Source: Nakamurella lactea DSM 19367 (GTDB taxonomy: Bacteria > Actinomycetota > Actinomycetes > Mycobacteriales > Nakamurellaceae). From it: a stretch of DNA of 64,000 nucleotides. The position numbers were made by a program, and so were the translations under genes. The notes under the pieces were generated by a model, which was not told where the DNA came from, made no database searches, and saw only the letters and a program-made list of their open reading frames with translations. Positions 25,225 to 33,645 of this stretch are shown here, piece by piece (position 1 is the first letter of the stretch; every line of letters starts with the position of its first letter). Location: contig NZ_AUFT01000011.1 in assembly GCF_000426645.1 (NCBI RefSeq), forward strand, positions 149,334 to 213,333, in the 5' to 3' direction.

Positions 25225-26484
25225 TCAGGCCGGTTCGAGAACGTCCAGCCCGAGGAACGGCCGGAGCGCCTGCGGCACAACGACACTGCCGTCGGCCTGC
25301 TGGTGGTTCTCCAGGATCGACACGATCCATCTGGTGGTCACCAGGGTGCCGTTCAGGGTCGCCGCGACCTGCGGCTTACCGGCCTCGTCGCGGTACCGCA
25401 CGCCGAGCCGACGGGCCTGGAAGGTGGTGCAGTTGGACGTCGAGGTGAGCTCGCGATAGGCGTGCTGGGTGGGTACCCAGGCCTCGCAGTCGTACTTGCG
25501 CGCCGCCGAGGTGCCCAGGTCGCCGGCGGCCACATCGATGACCCGGTACGGGATCTCCATCGCGCCGAGCATGTCCTCCTCGTACGACAGCAACCGCAGA
25601 TGCTCGGCCTCGGCGTCCTCCGGGCGGCAGTAGACGAACATCTCCACCTTGTCGAACTGGTGCACCCGGATGATCCCGCGGGTGTCCTTGCCGTAGCTGC
25701 CGGCCTCCCGGCGGAAGCAGGAGGACTGGCCGGCATAACGGATCGGGCCGTCGGCCAGGTCGAGGATCTCGCCGCCGTGATACGCCGCCATCGGCACCTC
25801 GGAGGTGCCGACCAGGAACAGGTCGTCCTCCTCGAGGTGGTACACCTCGGCCACGTGTTCGCCGAGAAAACCGGTGCCCTCCATGGATTCCGGCTTCACC
25901 AGCACCGGCGGAATGATCGGGACGAAGCCGTTTGCCAACGCCTTGCCGATCGCCAGGTTGAACATCGCCCACTGCAGCCGGGCGCCGACCCCGCGCAGGA
26001 AGTAGAACCGCGCGCCGGACACCTTGGCGCCGCGCTCCATGTCGATGGCCCGCAGCCGCTCGCCGATCTCGAGGTGGTCGAGCGGCGCGAAGTCGAAAGA
26101 CCGCGGCTCCCCGACGTGCTTGAGCGTCACGAAGTCGGCCTCACCGCCGGCCGGGACACCGTCGATGATGACGTTCGGGATCGCCTTGTGCGCCGCCGTC
26201 AGCCGCTCGTTCGCCGCGGTCTCGGCCGCCTCGGCGGCCTTCACCTCGATGGACAGCTCCTTGCCGCGGTCCAGCAGCGCGGGCCGGTCCTGCTTGGCGG
26301 CCTTGCCGACCGTTCGACCGAACGCCTTCTGTTCCGCCCGCAGGTCGTCCGCGGCGGCCACCGCCGCCCGACGGTCGGCATCGGCCGACAGCAGCGCGTC
26401 GACCACGGACTCGTCGGCCCCGCGGGCGCGCTGGGAGGCCCGGACCGTGTCCGGATTGTCGCGGAGTTCTCGCAGGTCGATCAC
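25225..26484 (-). CDS. serS: Seryl-tRNA synthetase
   Basis: This 419-residue class II synthetase charges tRNA-Ser, one of which is encoded at 4536-4621. The N-terminal two-helix coiled coil (about 28-105; [37 protein letters not shown]) binds the long variable arm. The catalytic domain has the serine/ATP-site motif [12 protein letters not shown], motif 2 [16 protein letters not shown] and motif 3 [18 protein letters not shown]. The start is GTG 26484, 6 nt after a TAGGCT -10 hexamer, so the mRNA is probably leaderless. That also argues against a T-box leader. Confidence 0.97.
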   Translation of the reverse strand: MIDLRELRDNPDTVRASQRARGADESVVDALLSADADRRAAVAAADDLRAEQKAFGRTVGKAAKQDRPALLDRGKELSIEVKAAEAAETAANERLTAAHKAIPNVIIDGVPAGGEADFVTLKHVGEPRSFDFAPLDHLEIGERLRAIDMERGAKVSGARFYFLRGVGARLQWAMFNLAIGKALANGFVPIIPPVLVKPESMEGTGFLGEHVAEVYHLEEDDLFLVGTSEVPMAAYHGGEILDLADGPIRYAGQSSCFRREAGSYGKDTRGIIRVHQFDKVEMFVYCRPEDAEAEHLRLLSYEEDMLGAMEIPYRVIDVAAGDLGTSAARKYDCEAWVPTQHAYRELTSTSNCTTFQARRLGVRYRDEAGKPQVAATLNGTLVTTRWIVSILENHQQADGSVVVPQALRPFLGLDVLEPA

Positions 26485-26490
26485 CGCATC

Positions 26491-26496
26491 AGCCTA
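26491..26496 (-). promoter_or_regulatory. -10 element of leaderless serS
   Basis: TAGGCT ends exactly 6 nt before the serS GTG, and no ribosome site is present. No convincing -35 box is seen. Confidence 0.6.
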
Positions 26497-26614
26497 TCGA
26501 CCTCGCTGACCGGATTTCCGCGGACCACCGGGGTCGGTCCACCGGGGTCGGACCTCAGCCGGTCGGTTCTGCCTGGCGGCCTGGAATGCTCGGCTGCACG
26601 CGCGCAGCCGACCG

Positions 26615-26809
26615 TCAGCCGTGCGGGTCGTCGGCATCCAGCGCCACCTGCTGCAGGCAGGCCCGGCACAGGCAGTCCTGGCCGTCGGCCGGCACGGGCA
26701 GCCGCAGCGATTCGGTGGCGCACCAGCAGTTGCCGGCGGGCCGGCAGAAGAAGGTGGCGCCGCAGCGGGCGCAGCGCAGCGTCCTGGTTCCACCGGTGTC
26801 AGGCGCCAT
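26615..26809 (-). CDS. Small cysteine-rich CWC-family zinc protein
   Basis: This 64-residue protein has nine cysteines in the pattern CARC...FFC...NCWC...CLCRAC, the signature of the Cys-rich CWC family (PF14375). It should bind one or two zinc ions. Its function is unknown; members are often small stand-alone proteins. The ATG at 26809 follows TACGGT by 7 nt, so the start is consistent with a leaderless transcript. It sits between serS and the divergent zincin gene; 130 bp separate its stop from the serS start and I see no other feature there beyond the serS promoter. Confidence 0.8.
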   Translation of the reverse strand: MAPDTGGTRTLRCARCGATFFCRPAGNCWCATESLRLPVPADGQDCLCRACLQQVALDADDPHG

Positions 26810-26902
26810 GGCGCACACCGTATCCCGGCCGCCGGCGCCGCCGGCCGAGCACCGCGGGTTCCTCCAGCAGCGAACGGGCGATGGCGTCGCACGACACCCC
26901 GG

Positions 26903-26908
26903 CACAAT
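26903..26908 (+). promoter_or_regulatory. -10 element of leaderless zincin gene
   Basis: CACAAT ends 6 nt before the ATG at 26915, with no ribosome site. Confidence 0.5.
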
Positions 26909-26914
26909 GGGGTC

Positions 26915-27262
26915 ATGTCCATCGAGATGTCCCGCCGCGACTTCGACGACCTGGTGTCGGAAGCGCTGGATCTGATCCCGGAGGAGTTCACCCGGGCGAT
27001 GGACAACGTCGTGGTGCTGGTCGAGGACCGGCACCCGACCCGCAGCCTGTACGGGCTCTACCACGGCGTCGCGCTGACCAGTAGGACCAGCAGCTACTCG
27101 GGACACCTGCCGGACACCATCACCATCTACCGGGAGCCGATCCTGCGGTTCGCCCGGGACGAGGACGCGGCGCGGCATCAGGTTGCCACCACGGTGATCC
27201 ACGAGGTCGCCCACCACTTCGGCATCGACGACGACCGGCTGGACGAGCTCGGCTGGGCCTGA
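26915..27262 (+). CDS. Small zincin-like metallopeptidase family protein
   Basis: This 115-residue protein of the Zincin_1 family (PF06262) has the metal motif VIHEVAHHFGIDDDRL near residues 96-110, an HExxH with a third ligand His/Asp just after. The N-terminal half has the conserved ALDLIPEEFTRAMDNVVVLVED and LYGLYHGVALTSR. Members are soluble minimal metalloproteases whose targets are unknown. The whole length agrees with the family. The start ATG 26915 is set by a CACAAT hexamer 6 nt upstream. It is divergent from the CWC gene and convergent with the EXPERA gene. Confidence 0.87.
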   Translation: MSIEMSRRDFDDLVSEALDLIPEEFTRAMDNVVVLVEDRHPTRSLYGLYHGVALTSRTSSYSGHLPDTITIYREPILRFARDEDAARHQVATTVIHEVAHHFGIDDDRLDELGWA

Positions 27263-27285
27263 GCCTGCGGCCCGACCGCACCAGC

Positions 27286-27340
27286 GGCGGGTTCAGCACC
27301 GGCGGGTTCAGAGCCCGCGGGTTCAGAACCGGCGGGTGAA
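27286..27340. repeat. 15-bp tandem repeat between convergent genes
   Basis: About 3.6 copies of GGCGGGTTCAGCACC-like units (15-bp period) run from the gap after the zincin gene into the last codons of the EXPERA gene. Their role is unknown. Confidence 0.65.
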
Positions 27341-27859
27341 GGGCAGCGGCTTGCGCATCCGGATCAGCAAGAGCAAGGGCACCAGCACGTACCAGGTGTT
27401 GAAGGCCAGGAACTTCGCCGGGTTCGGGGTGCGCCACTGCTGCTCGCCGAAGAACTCGACGCCGAACACCACGATGCCGGTAAGGGTGACGATCATCGTC
27501 GCGTAGATGACCGCCGGCAACTGGATCCAGTTCCGGCCGCGGAGCAGCGCGTACACCAGCACCGGATAGAACGGCATGTAGACGAACGCGGACAGCCCGG
27601 TGACGATCCGCATCCAGTCCGGCGGGGTCATGAACAGCGGGTCGGTGTCGTGTGCGTACCAGTAGTTGGACTGCACGAAGAAATTGTCCGACGGCTGGGT
27701 GAAGTCGACTCCAACGGTCGGCAACAGATCGCTGATCAGCGACGTGATGGTGAACGCCGCGAAGAAGACCGCGAAGACGATGTCGATCCGGCGGTCGCGC
27801 AGCGGGAGGTTCGGCGGGGTCGCCGTCGCCGGCTCGGCCGCCGGGGCCGGGTCAGTCAT
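27323..27859 (-). CDS. EXPERA-domain membrane protein (emopamil-binding-like)
   Basis: This 178-residue protein has four membrane segments (about 27-47, 90-108, 115-140 and 155-172) after a Pro/Ala-rich cytoplasmic start. It resembles the EXPERA family (TMEM97/sigma-2 receptor and EBP sterol isomerase), with aromatic and acidic residues in FVQSNYWYAHDTDPLF and a C-terminal basic end MRKPLPFTRRF. The bacterial role is unknown; sterol isomerase activity should not be assumed. TACAGT lies 8 nt before the ATG, so the leader is at most 2-3 nt. It is divergent from the PfkB kinase gene. Confidence 0.7.
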   Translation of the reverse strand: MTDPAPAAEPATATPPNLPLRDRRIDIVFAVFFAAFTITSLISDLLPTVGVDFTQPSDNFFVQSNYWYAHDTDPLFMTPPDWMRIVTGLSAFVYMPFYPVLVYALLRGRNWIQLPAVIYATMIVTLTGIVVFGVEFFGEQQWRTPNPAKFLAFNTWYVLVPLLLLIRMRKPLPFTRRF

Positions 27860-27911
27860 GTCCGGCGACTGTACGGCGGTGGTTCCCGGTCGGCGGCAGC
27901 GGGCCGGACAT

Positions 27912-27917
27912 TAGGCT
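27912..27917 (+). promoter_or_regulatory. -10 element of leaderless PfkB kinase gene
   Basis: TAGGCT ends 6 nt before the ATG at 27924, with no ribosome site. Confidence 0.6.
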
Positions 27918-27923
27918 CGCCGG

Positions 27924-28877
27924 ATGGCCACCATTGCCGTTGTCGGCGAGATCGTTGCTGATGCCGTGCTGCCCTTCGACGGGATCACCGACGGCGCAGC
28001 CCATCTGACCGTGCACCCAGGCGGCGGGCCGGCGAACACCGCCGTCGCGTTGTCCCGGTTGGGCAGCACCGCCCGGTATGCCGGCCGGATCTCCACCGGC
28101 TCGCTCGGTCGGATGGCCCGGGACAAGCTCGCCGCGTCCGGCGTCGACCTGACCGCGTCCCAGGACGCGCCGGAGCCGCAGACGCTGGCGATCGCCAGGC
28201 TCAGCGAGTCCGGTTCGGCCAGCTACGAGTTCTACGTCGAGGGCACCGCCGACTGGGCCTGGACCGACGCCGGCCTGGCGCCGCTGATCGACGGGCCGTT
28301 CACCGACGGCCGCCCGCCGATTGCTGTGCACACCGGGACCCTGGCGCTGGCGTTGCAGCCCTCCGGCGGGGTGATCGAGCGGCTGCTCGCCGTCGCGCGG
28401 GACCGGATGACGGTGTCCATCGACCCGAATCTGCGCACCCTGCTGGTGCCCGCCCAGCATTACCGCGAGGCGATCGACCGCTGGGCGGCGCTGGCCGACA
28501 TCGTCCGGCTCAGCGGGGACGACCTGCAGGAGCTGTGGCCGGACTTCTCGCCGGAGCAGGCCGCCGAGCACCTGCACGGTCTTGGCGTACAGCTGGCTGT
28601 CGTCTCGCTCGGTGAGGACGGCGCGTTCGCCTCGCTGCGCGGCGACCAGGTGCGGGTGCCGATCGCACCGACCACCGTCGCCGACACCGTCGGCGCCGGC
28701 GACTCCTTCCACGGTGGGCTGTTGCACCAGCTGGCCGAGGCCGGCGTGCTCGGCGGGCGGTTGGAGACCCTGGACACCGCCGGGCTGACGGCCGCCCTCG
28801 AGTTCGCGGCCAGGGTGGCCGCGATCACTGTGTCCCGGCCGGGTGCCGATCCGCCCTGGATCAACGAACTGGGCTGA
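27924..28877 (+). CDS. PfkB-family carbohydrate kinase
   Basis: This 317-residue ribokinase-fold kinase has the first signature HPGGGPANTAVALSRLG (about 30-46) and the second signature DTVGAGDSFHGGL with its catalytic Asp (about 254-266). The family phosphorylates fructose, ribose, adenosine or other sugars; this one looks most like fructokinases, but the substrate is not certain. It is a single gene with a leaderless-type start. The Dcu carrier and M20 peptidase genes are convergent with it. It is only distantly similar to the two PfkB genes at 33646 and 35723, which belong to the phosphofructokinase-1/LacC branch. Confidence 0.86.
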   Translation: MATIAVVGEIVADAVLPFDGITDGAAHLTVHPGGGPANTAVALSRLGSTARYAGRISTGSLGRMARDKLAASGVDLTASQDAPEPQTLAIARLSESGSASYEFYVEGTADWAWTDAGLAPLIDGPFTDGRPPIAVHTGTLALALQPSGGVIERLLAVARDRMTVSIDPNLRTLLVPAQHYREAIDRWAALADIVRLSGDDLQELWPDFSPEQAAEHLHGLGVQLAVVSLGEDGAFASLRGDQVRVPIAPTTVADTVGAGDSFHGGLLHQLAEAGVLGGRLETLDTAGLTAALEFAARVAAITVSRPGADPPWINELG

Positions 28878-28939
28878 CGAAACCCGGCCCGATCCCGGCG
28901 CCGATGCGCGACCGGGAACCCAGGTCGGTAGGGACGCCG

Positions 28940-30283
28940 TCAGCCGACGACCAGGCCGAGCCCAATGGCGACGACCACCGAGACGGCGACCATCACCAGG
29001 GTCGGGATGATGAACGAGTGGTTGACCACGTACTTGCCGATCCTGGTCGACCCGGTCCGGTCGATCTCCACCGCGGCCAGCTGAGAACCGTTGGCGGGCA
29101 GCGTCATCACTCCGCCCATGGCCGGAAGGTAGGCAGCGAGCTGCGGCACCCCGACGCCCAGGCTCAGTCCCAGCGGGATCATCGTGTTCACCGAAGCGGA
29201 CTGGCTGGTGGTCATCGCGGCGACCAGGAAGAGCCCAACGGCCAGGAACCAGGGGGCGTCCTTGGCGATGTCGGTCAGGCCTCCGATCACCGTGTCCTCG
29301 TTCGCGGCGATGAAGGTGTTCGCCATCCAGGCGATGCCGAGCAGCGCGACGATCGCCGTCAGCCCCGACTTGGTCAGTGGCGCATCGAGAATGGCCGCCG
29401 GCTTGACCCTTCCCACGTACATGACGACCAGGGCGACGGCCAGCATGACCATGATCAACAACGTGGTCAGCGAGAGCGTGGTGGTCTTGCCATCGGCGTC
29501 GGTCCAGGACGGCAGCAAGCCGTGGAATCCGCCCAGCACCACCACCAGCAGGACACCGGCGAAGAAGACCAGTGCGGCCGGCTTGGCCTGCTTGGGCAGC
29601 GTCGGGCGGGCCTCGGCGGTCTCGGAGGACGGCGGCTTGACCAGACCGTTGGCCAGCCGTTCCTGATACACCGGGTCGTCCTTGAGATCCTTGCCCCATC
29701 GGGTGGACAGCAGCGCCGCGGCCAGCGTGCCGATGATCGCTGCCGGCAGGGTGATCAGCAGGATCTGGCCGAGACCGAGGGCGTCCGGGCTGGCCGACGT
29801 CAGCCCGATGAACGCCGCCATGGCGGCCGAGACCGGGCTGCAGGCCAACGCCACCCCGGAAGCGGCGACCGAGGTGGACAGCGGACGTTCGGGCCGGATC
29901 CCCCGCTCGTAGGACACCTCGTAGATCACCGGCAGCAGCGGGAAGATGATGTTCCCGGTGCCGGCGCCCGCGCAGAACAGGAGGGTGACCAGCGGCGCGA
30001 TGAAATTGATCGCCTGCGGTCTGGACCTGATCACCTTCTCCGCCAACACGACCAGGTAGTCGATGCCGCCGGCCGCCTGCATCGCCGACGCCGCGGTGAT
30101 CACCGCAAGGATGACCAGGATGGCGTCCGACGGGATACTGCCCGGCTCCTCGCGAAAGACGAAGACCAGGACCAGGACTCCGACGGCCCCCCAGAGCCCG
30201 AGACCGACACCACCGGTCCGCACACCCAGGTAGATACCGCCGACGACGACGAGCGTTTCGAGGACGATGACCACGGTGTCCAT
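28940..30283 (-). CDS. Anaerobic C4-dicarboxylate carrier (DcuA/DcuB family)
   Basis: This 447-residue carrier has about eleven membrane segments. It aligns by eye along its length with E. coli DcuA: GARLGGIG-like LGVRTGGVGLGLWG, AMQAAGGIDYLVV, GAGTGNIIFPLLPVIYEV, RPLSTSVAASGVALACSPVSAA and DRTGSTRIGKYVVNHSFIIP. Dcu proteins exchange aspartate, fumarate, malate and succinate across the membrane. It lies 5 nt after the M20 peptidase gene in one operon, which suggests that the peptidase product or its breakdown products may be the cargo; that link is inference. Confidence 0.85.
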   Translation of the reverse strand: MDTVVIVLETLVVVGGIYLGVRTGGVGLGLWGAVGVLVLVFVFREEPGSIPSDAILVILAVITAASAMQAAGGIDYLVVLAEKVIRSRPQAINFIAPLVTLLFCAGAGTGNIIFPLLPVIYEVSYERGIRPERPLSTSVAASGVALACSPVSAAMAAFIGLTSASPDALGLGQILLITLPAAIIGTLAAALLSTRWGKDLKDDPVYQERLANGLVKPPSSETAEARPTLPKQAKPAALVFFAGVLLVVVLGGFHGLLPSWTDADGKTTTLSLTTLLIMVMLAVALVVMYVGRVKPAAILDAPLTKSGLTAIVALLGIAWMANTFIAANEDTVIGGLTDIAKDAPWFLAVGLFLVAAMTTSQSASVNTMIPLGLSLGVGVPQLAAYLPAMGGVMTLPANGSQLAAVEIDRTGSTRIGKYVVNHSFIIPTLVMVAVSVVVAIGLGLVVG

Positions 30284-30288
30284 GACGA

Positions 30289-31632
30289 CTACTCGGCAGC
30301 GAGCGATGAGATGAACAGCACCTGGGCCAACGCCATGTGTTCGATCTCGCCGGGGTCAACGCTCTCGTTCGGACCGTGAATCCGGGCCAGCGCCGCGTCT
30401 TCGGCACCGATCAGCACGAAATCTGCGTCCGGACTGGCCTTTCGCAACTCGTCCAGCAGCGGAATCGACCCGCCCGAACCGACCCGGCCGACGTCGCGGC
30501 CATAGGATTCGGCCAGGGCGGTGGTCATCGCTGCGAAGGCCGCGCCGTCGGTGCCCTGGTGGAATGCCGGCGACTTCTTGTTCGGTGTCACCTCGACGTG
30601 CACCCCACCCACCACCCGGTCCCGCAGGAAGGCGATAAGGGCGTCCATTGCGTCGTTCTCGTCCTGCCCGGGCGGGATGCGCATGGCCACTACCGCTCTC
30701 GCCCGCGGCTGCAGGACGTTTCCGCCCTCGTCAACGCTCGGACAGTCCAGACCCAGCACACTGATCGACGGCTTGGACCACAACCGGCCGGCTATCCCTC
30801 CGGTGCCGATCAGATCGACCCCGTCGAGCACCCCGGCATTGGCCCGCAACATCTCCTCGGAATACTCCGCGCCCTGCCACTCGGCGGAACTGATGCCGGG
30901 GATCACGCAGGTGCCGCTGTCGTCGGTGAGCTGGGCGAGCAACTTGATGAGCGCCATCAGCGCGTCGGGGGCGGCGCCACCGAACAGACCGGAATGGATC
31001 GGGTCCTGCAGGGTGGACAGCTCGATGATCGCCTTCACGTGGCCCCGAAGATCGGTGCTCAGCACCGGTTCGCCGACCGTCAGGTTGCCCATGTCGGCAA
31101 CGACCATGACATCGGCGTGGAAGAGTTCCGGCCGGTCGGCGACGAACGCCTCGAGATGGCTGACCGTCTCCTCCTCACCCTCCAACACGAGTTTGATCCC
31201 GACCGGAGGTTTGCCGTCGAAGGCGGCGAGGGTGGCGAGATGGATCGCGATGCCGCTCTTGTCGTCGGCGGCACCGCGACCGAATATCCTCCCGTCCCGC
31301 TCGGTCGCCACGAACGGTTCGGTGGTCCAGCCCTGTTCCTTGGGCGCGGGTTGAACGTCGTAGTGTCCGTACAGCAAGACCGTCGGGCTGCCTGCCGGAC
31401 CGGGGATCTCCGCCCACACCGTCGGGTAGCCGCCGGGAATCTCCTGCAGCCGTGCCGGGACCCCGTAGCGCTGGAACGCTGCGACCGCCCGGTCCGCCAT
31501 GGCACGTACGGGCTCCGGCGGAAATGCCGGGAAGGCCACGGACGGTATGGCAATCATTTCCTTGAGCTCAGCGACCACCGCCGGCATCAGCGAGGCCACC
31601 TTGGCGCGCATGTCGAACTGCGACCGGGTCAT
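30289..31632 (-). CDS. M20-family dipeptidase/deacylase
   Basis: This 447-residue zinc peptidase has the complete M20 motif set: LLYGHYDVQP (first metal His), GRGAADDKSGIAIH (bridging Asp), EGEEETVSHLEAF (catalytic Glu and metal Glu), and a final metal His in ARIHGPNESVD. The lid domain lies in the middle. The type resembles dipeptidases of the M20A/CPG2-DapE group. I chose ATG 31632 because GAGGGAG lies 9 nt upstream; in-frame GTG 31650 and ATG 31614 are alternatives. It is the first gene of an operon with the Dcu carrier. The specific substrate is unknown. Confidence 0.87.
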   Translation of the reverse strand: MTRSQFDMRAKVASLMPAVVAELKEMIAIPSVAFPAFPPEPVRAMADRAVAAFQRYGVPARLQEIPGGYPTVWAEIPGPAGSPTVLLYGHYDVQPAPKEQGWTTEPFVATERDGRIFGRGAADDKSGIAIHLATLAAFDGKPPVGIKLVLEGEEETVSHLEAFVADRPELFHADVMVVADMGNLTVGEPVLSTDLRGHVKAIIELSTLQDPIHSGLFGGAAPDALMALIKLLAQLTDDSGTCVIPGISSAEWQGAEYSEEMLRANAGVLDGVDLIGTGGIAGRLWSKPSISVLGLDCPSVDEGGNVLQPRARAVVAMRIPPGQDENDAMDALIAFLRDRVVGGVHVEVTPNKKSPAFHQGTDGAAFAAMTTALAESYGRDVGRVGSGGSIPLLDELRKASPDADFVLIGAEDAALARIHGPNESVDPGEIEHMALAQVLFISSLAAE

Positions 31633-31763
31633 GTCGAACTCCCTCGTCACGGCGGACCCTCAGCGGTTCGTATCGTCCCACAGGCCGCCGTTGACGGCGC
31701 GGTGGAAGCTGTCGCGACGGACGCTGGTCGAGCTGGGTGCCACCCACCCGGCAGACCCGGCCG

Positions 31764-32474
31764 CTACTCCCCGCCGGTCGGATCGCCGAGCAGCGAGCGG
31801 TCTTTCAGCTCGTCTGCCGCCGGGCCGTCGCCGGCGAAGTCGTCCAGCTCGTCGCCGCCGATCGGGTCTCCGGTCCACGACTCGACGCTCCAGGGCTCGT
31901 CGAAAGTGTTGCGGGACAACACCACCACTCCGGTATTGCTGACCGAATGCTCCAGCCCGTAGGCGTCCGGCAGGTTGGCGCCGCGGACGCTCGCCCAGAA
32001 TCGGATGGCGGCACCATGACTGACCGCGGCCACCGTGCGGGTCGCGTCGTCCTCGAAGGCCATGGCCAGCGCCCCGTCGTAGCGGGCCAGCACATCGGCG
32101 CCAGATTCGCCGGTCGGGCCGGGCGTCGATTCGTGCAGAGCATTTCCCGTCATCCACCGGCCGAGCTGTCCGATGTAGCCGCGCACCGACTCCTCGTCAC
32201 CGGCCATTTCCCAGGCCCCGGCGGCGATCTCCCGCAACCCGTCGAGCACCTCGACGTCCAGGCCACGATCGGCGGCCAGCGGCTTGGCCGTCAGCTGTGC
32301 CCTGGTCTGCGGCGAGGCGACCACCCGGTGGATATCGACGCCGGCGAGGGCCTCGACCACGCCCTCCGCCTGTTCCATACCCAGGTCGGTGAGGCCCGGT
32401 CCCGGCACCATGGTGTCCAACAGGCCGAGCACGTTCGACGGAGTCTGTCCGTGCCGGATCAGGATGAGTCGCAA
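31764..32474 (-). CDS. Histidine phosphatase family protein (phosphoglycerate mutase-like)
   Basis: This 236-residue phosphatase has the catalytic LIRHGQTPSNV at its very N-terminus and the second histidine in AAVSHGAAIRFW. Members dephosphorylate small phosphorylated metabolites or act as broad phosphatases. Its ATG lies inside the end of pheA (16-bp overlap), so it is translated with the prephenate dehydratase; a similar pheA-phosphatase pairing is common in Actinobacteria. The C-terminal 35 residues are acidic and poorly conserved. A gap of 131 bp separates it from the M20 gene downstream. Confidence 0.87.
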   Translation of the reverse strand: MRLILIRHGQTPSNVLGLLDTMVPGPGLTDLGMEQAEGVVEALAGVDIHRVVASPQTRAQLTAKPLAADRGLDVEVLDGLREIAAGAWEMAGDEESVRGYIGQLGRWMTGNALHESTPGPTGESGADVLARYDGALAMAFEDDATRTVAAVSHGAAIRFWASVRGANLPDAYGLEHSVSNTGVVVLSRNTFDEPWSVESWTGDPIGGDELDDFAGDGPAADELKDRSLLGDPTGGE

Positions 32475-33496
32475 GGGTTTTCCTCTCTCGCTTCGGGCGT
32501 GACCGACCCGTCCGCCCGTCCGAGCCGGTCGATGAACCCGCCCGCCGCGGTGTAAGCGGCGTCGGTCGCAAAGGCGGGCAACGGCACATTCTGCCCCTGG
32601 CCGCGTGGGTAGGAGCCGAGGAACCGGTGCAGCGCACCGCGCCGGTGCAGCGCGGACAACGTGTCGGCCATCGCCGGCTCGGCCAGGTGCCCGTCGGCGT
32701 CCACCAGGAACAGGTACTCCCCCATCGTCTCCCGGGTGGGTCGCGACTCGAGCCGGGTGAGATTGATGCCGCGGCGGGCGATCTCGCCGAGCACCTCCAG
32801 CAGCGTGCCCGGCCGGTTCGGCACGCCGAGAACCAGGGAGGTGCGGTCGTTTCCGGTCGGGCTGGGTAGACGGGCCGGCCGCCGGACCAGCACGAAACGG
32901 GTGACGGCAGCGCTGTTCAATCCGATGTCGGACGCCAGCGATTCCAGGCCGTACCGCTCACCGGCCACCGGAGCGGCAGCCGCCGCATCCAGCTCGCCGG
33001 CCTGCACCGCGGCGGCCGCACCGGCGGTCGAGGAGGTGACCACCGATCGCGCCTGTGGGAAGGATTGCGCCAGATAATCGCGGACCTGGGCAAGTCCGTG
33101 CGGGTGCGACCCGACGGTGGCGATCTGCTCGGCGGTGGTCCCGGGTCGCACCAGCAGATCGAAGCGAACCGCGACGAACGCCTCGGCAACGATCCGCAGC
33201 TCGCCGCCGTGGATCAATTCGTCCTGGGTCAAGGAGACCGAGCCCTCGACCGAGTTCTCCAGCGGCGCGATCGCAGCGGCGGCCGCGCCCGAGCGCACCT
33301 GGGCCATCGCCTCACTGACCGAAACCACCGGGACCAGCTCAGGGTGCCCGGCCGCCGCGGCAGCGCCGGTTCTGCCCGCCAGGTCGCGGGCGGCCTGCTC
33401 GGTGAAGGTGCCCTCTGGCCCGAGGTAGGCCCAACGTTCGTCCCCACGGTCCGTCGCTCCGCTCCGTCCCGTGCGGGTCCACCCAGGCTCGTTCAC
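32459..33496 (-). CDS. pheA: Prephenate dehydratase
   Basis: This 345-residue enzyme converts prephenate to phenylpyruvate, the last step before transamination by Pat (gene at 1603). The PDT domain (about 20-205) starts AYLGPEGTFTEQAA, contains SSTAGAAAAVQAG and ends with the catalytic TRF in AAVTRFVLV. The ACT regulatory domain (about 220-295) has the phenylalanine-binding ESRPTRETMGEYLF. The start is GTG 33496, 6 nt after a TAGTCT hexamer. The 50-residue C-terminal extension is unremarkable. It overlaps the phosphatase gene by 16 bp. Confidence 0.95.
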   Translation of the reverse strand: MNEPGWTRTGRSGATDRGDERWAYLGPEGTFTEQAARDLAGRTGAAAAAGHPELVPVVSVSEAMAQVRSGAAAAAIAPLENSVEGSVSLTQDELIHGGELRIVAEAFVAVRFDLLVRPGTTAEQIATVGSHPHGLAQVRDYLAQSFPQARSVVTSSTAGAAAAVQAGELDAAAAAPVAGERYGLESLASDIGLNSAAVTRFVLVRRPARLPSPTGNDRTSLVLGVPNRPGTLLEVLGEIARRGINLTRLESRPTRETMGEYLFLVDADGHLAEPAMADTLSALHRRGALHRFLGSYPRGQGQNVPLPAFATDAAYTAAGGFIDRLGRADGSVTPEAREENPCDSS

Positions 33497-33502
33497 CCCG
33501 CG

Positions 33503-33508
33503 AGACTA
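33503..33508 (-). promoter_or_regulatory. -10 element of leaderless pheA
   Basis: TAGTCT ends 6 nt before the pheA GTG, with no ribosome site. Confidence 0.55.
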
Positions 33509-33645
33509 TGGCACCGCGGCCGGCCGCATCCGGCAGGTCGTCCGACGCCTGGTGGGCGCTCTACAGTCGTGCTGGCCGCGCCGCCCCGACAACCAGTGGC
33601 CCGCACCACCGACCGCTGACCCGACCGACCTTCAGGAGCCCGATC

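Noticed and set aside
26485..26614. T-box or other riboswitch leader for serS
   Set aside because: A TAGGCT box ends 6 nt before the GTG, leaving no room for a leader on this transcript.
24175..27084. A plus-strand open frame of 969 codons
   Set aside because: It runs antisense across the HAD, guanine deaminase and serS genes, all of which have clear family motifs. It has no recognisable domain and is an effect of high GC.
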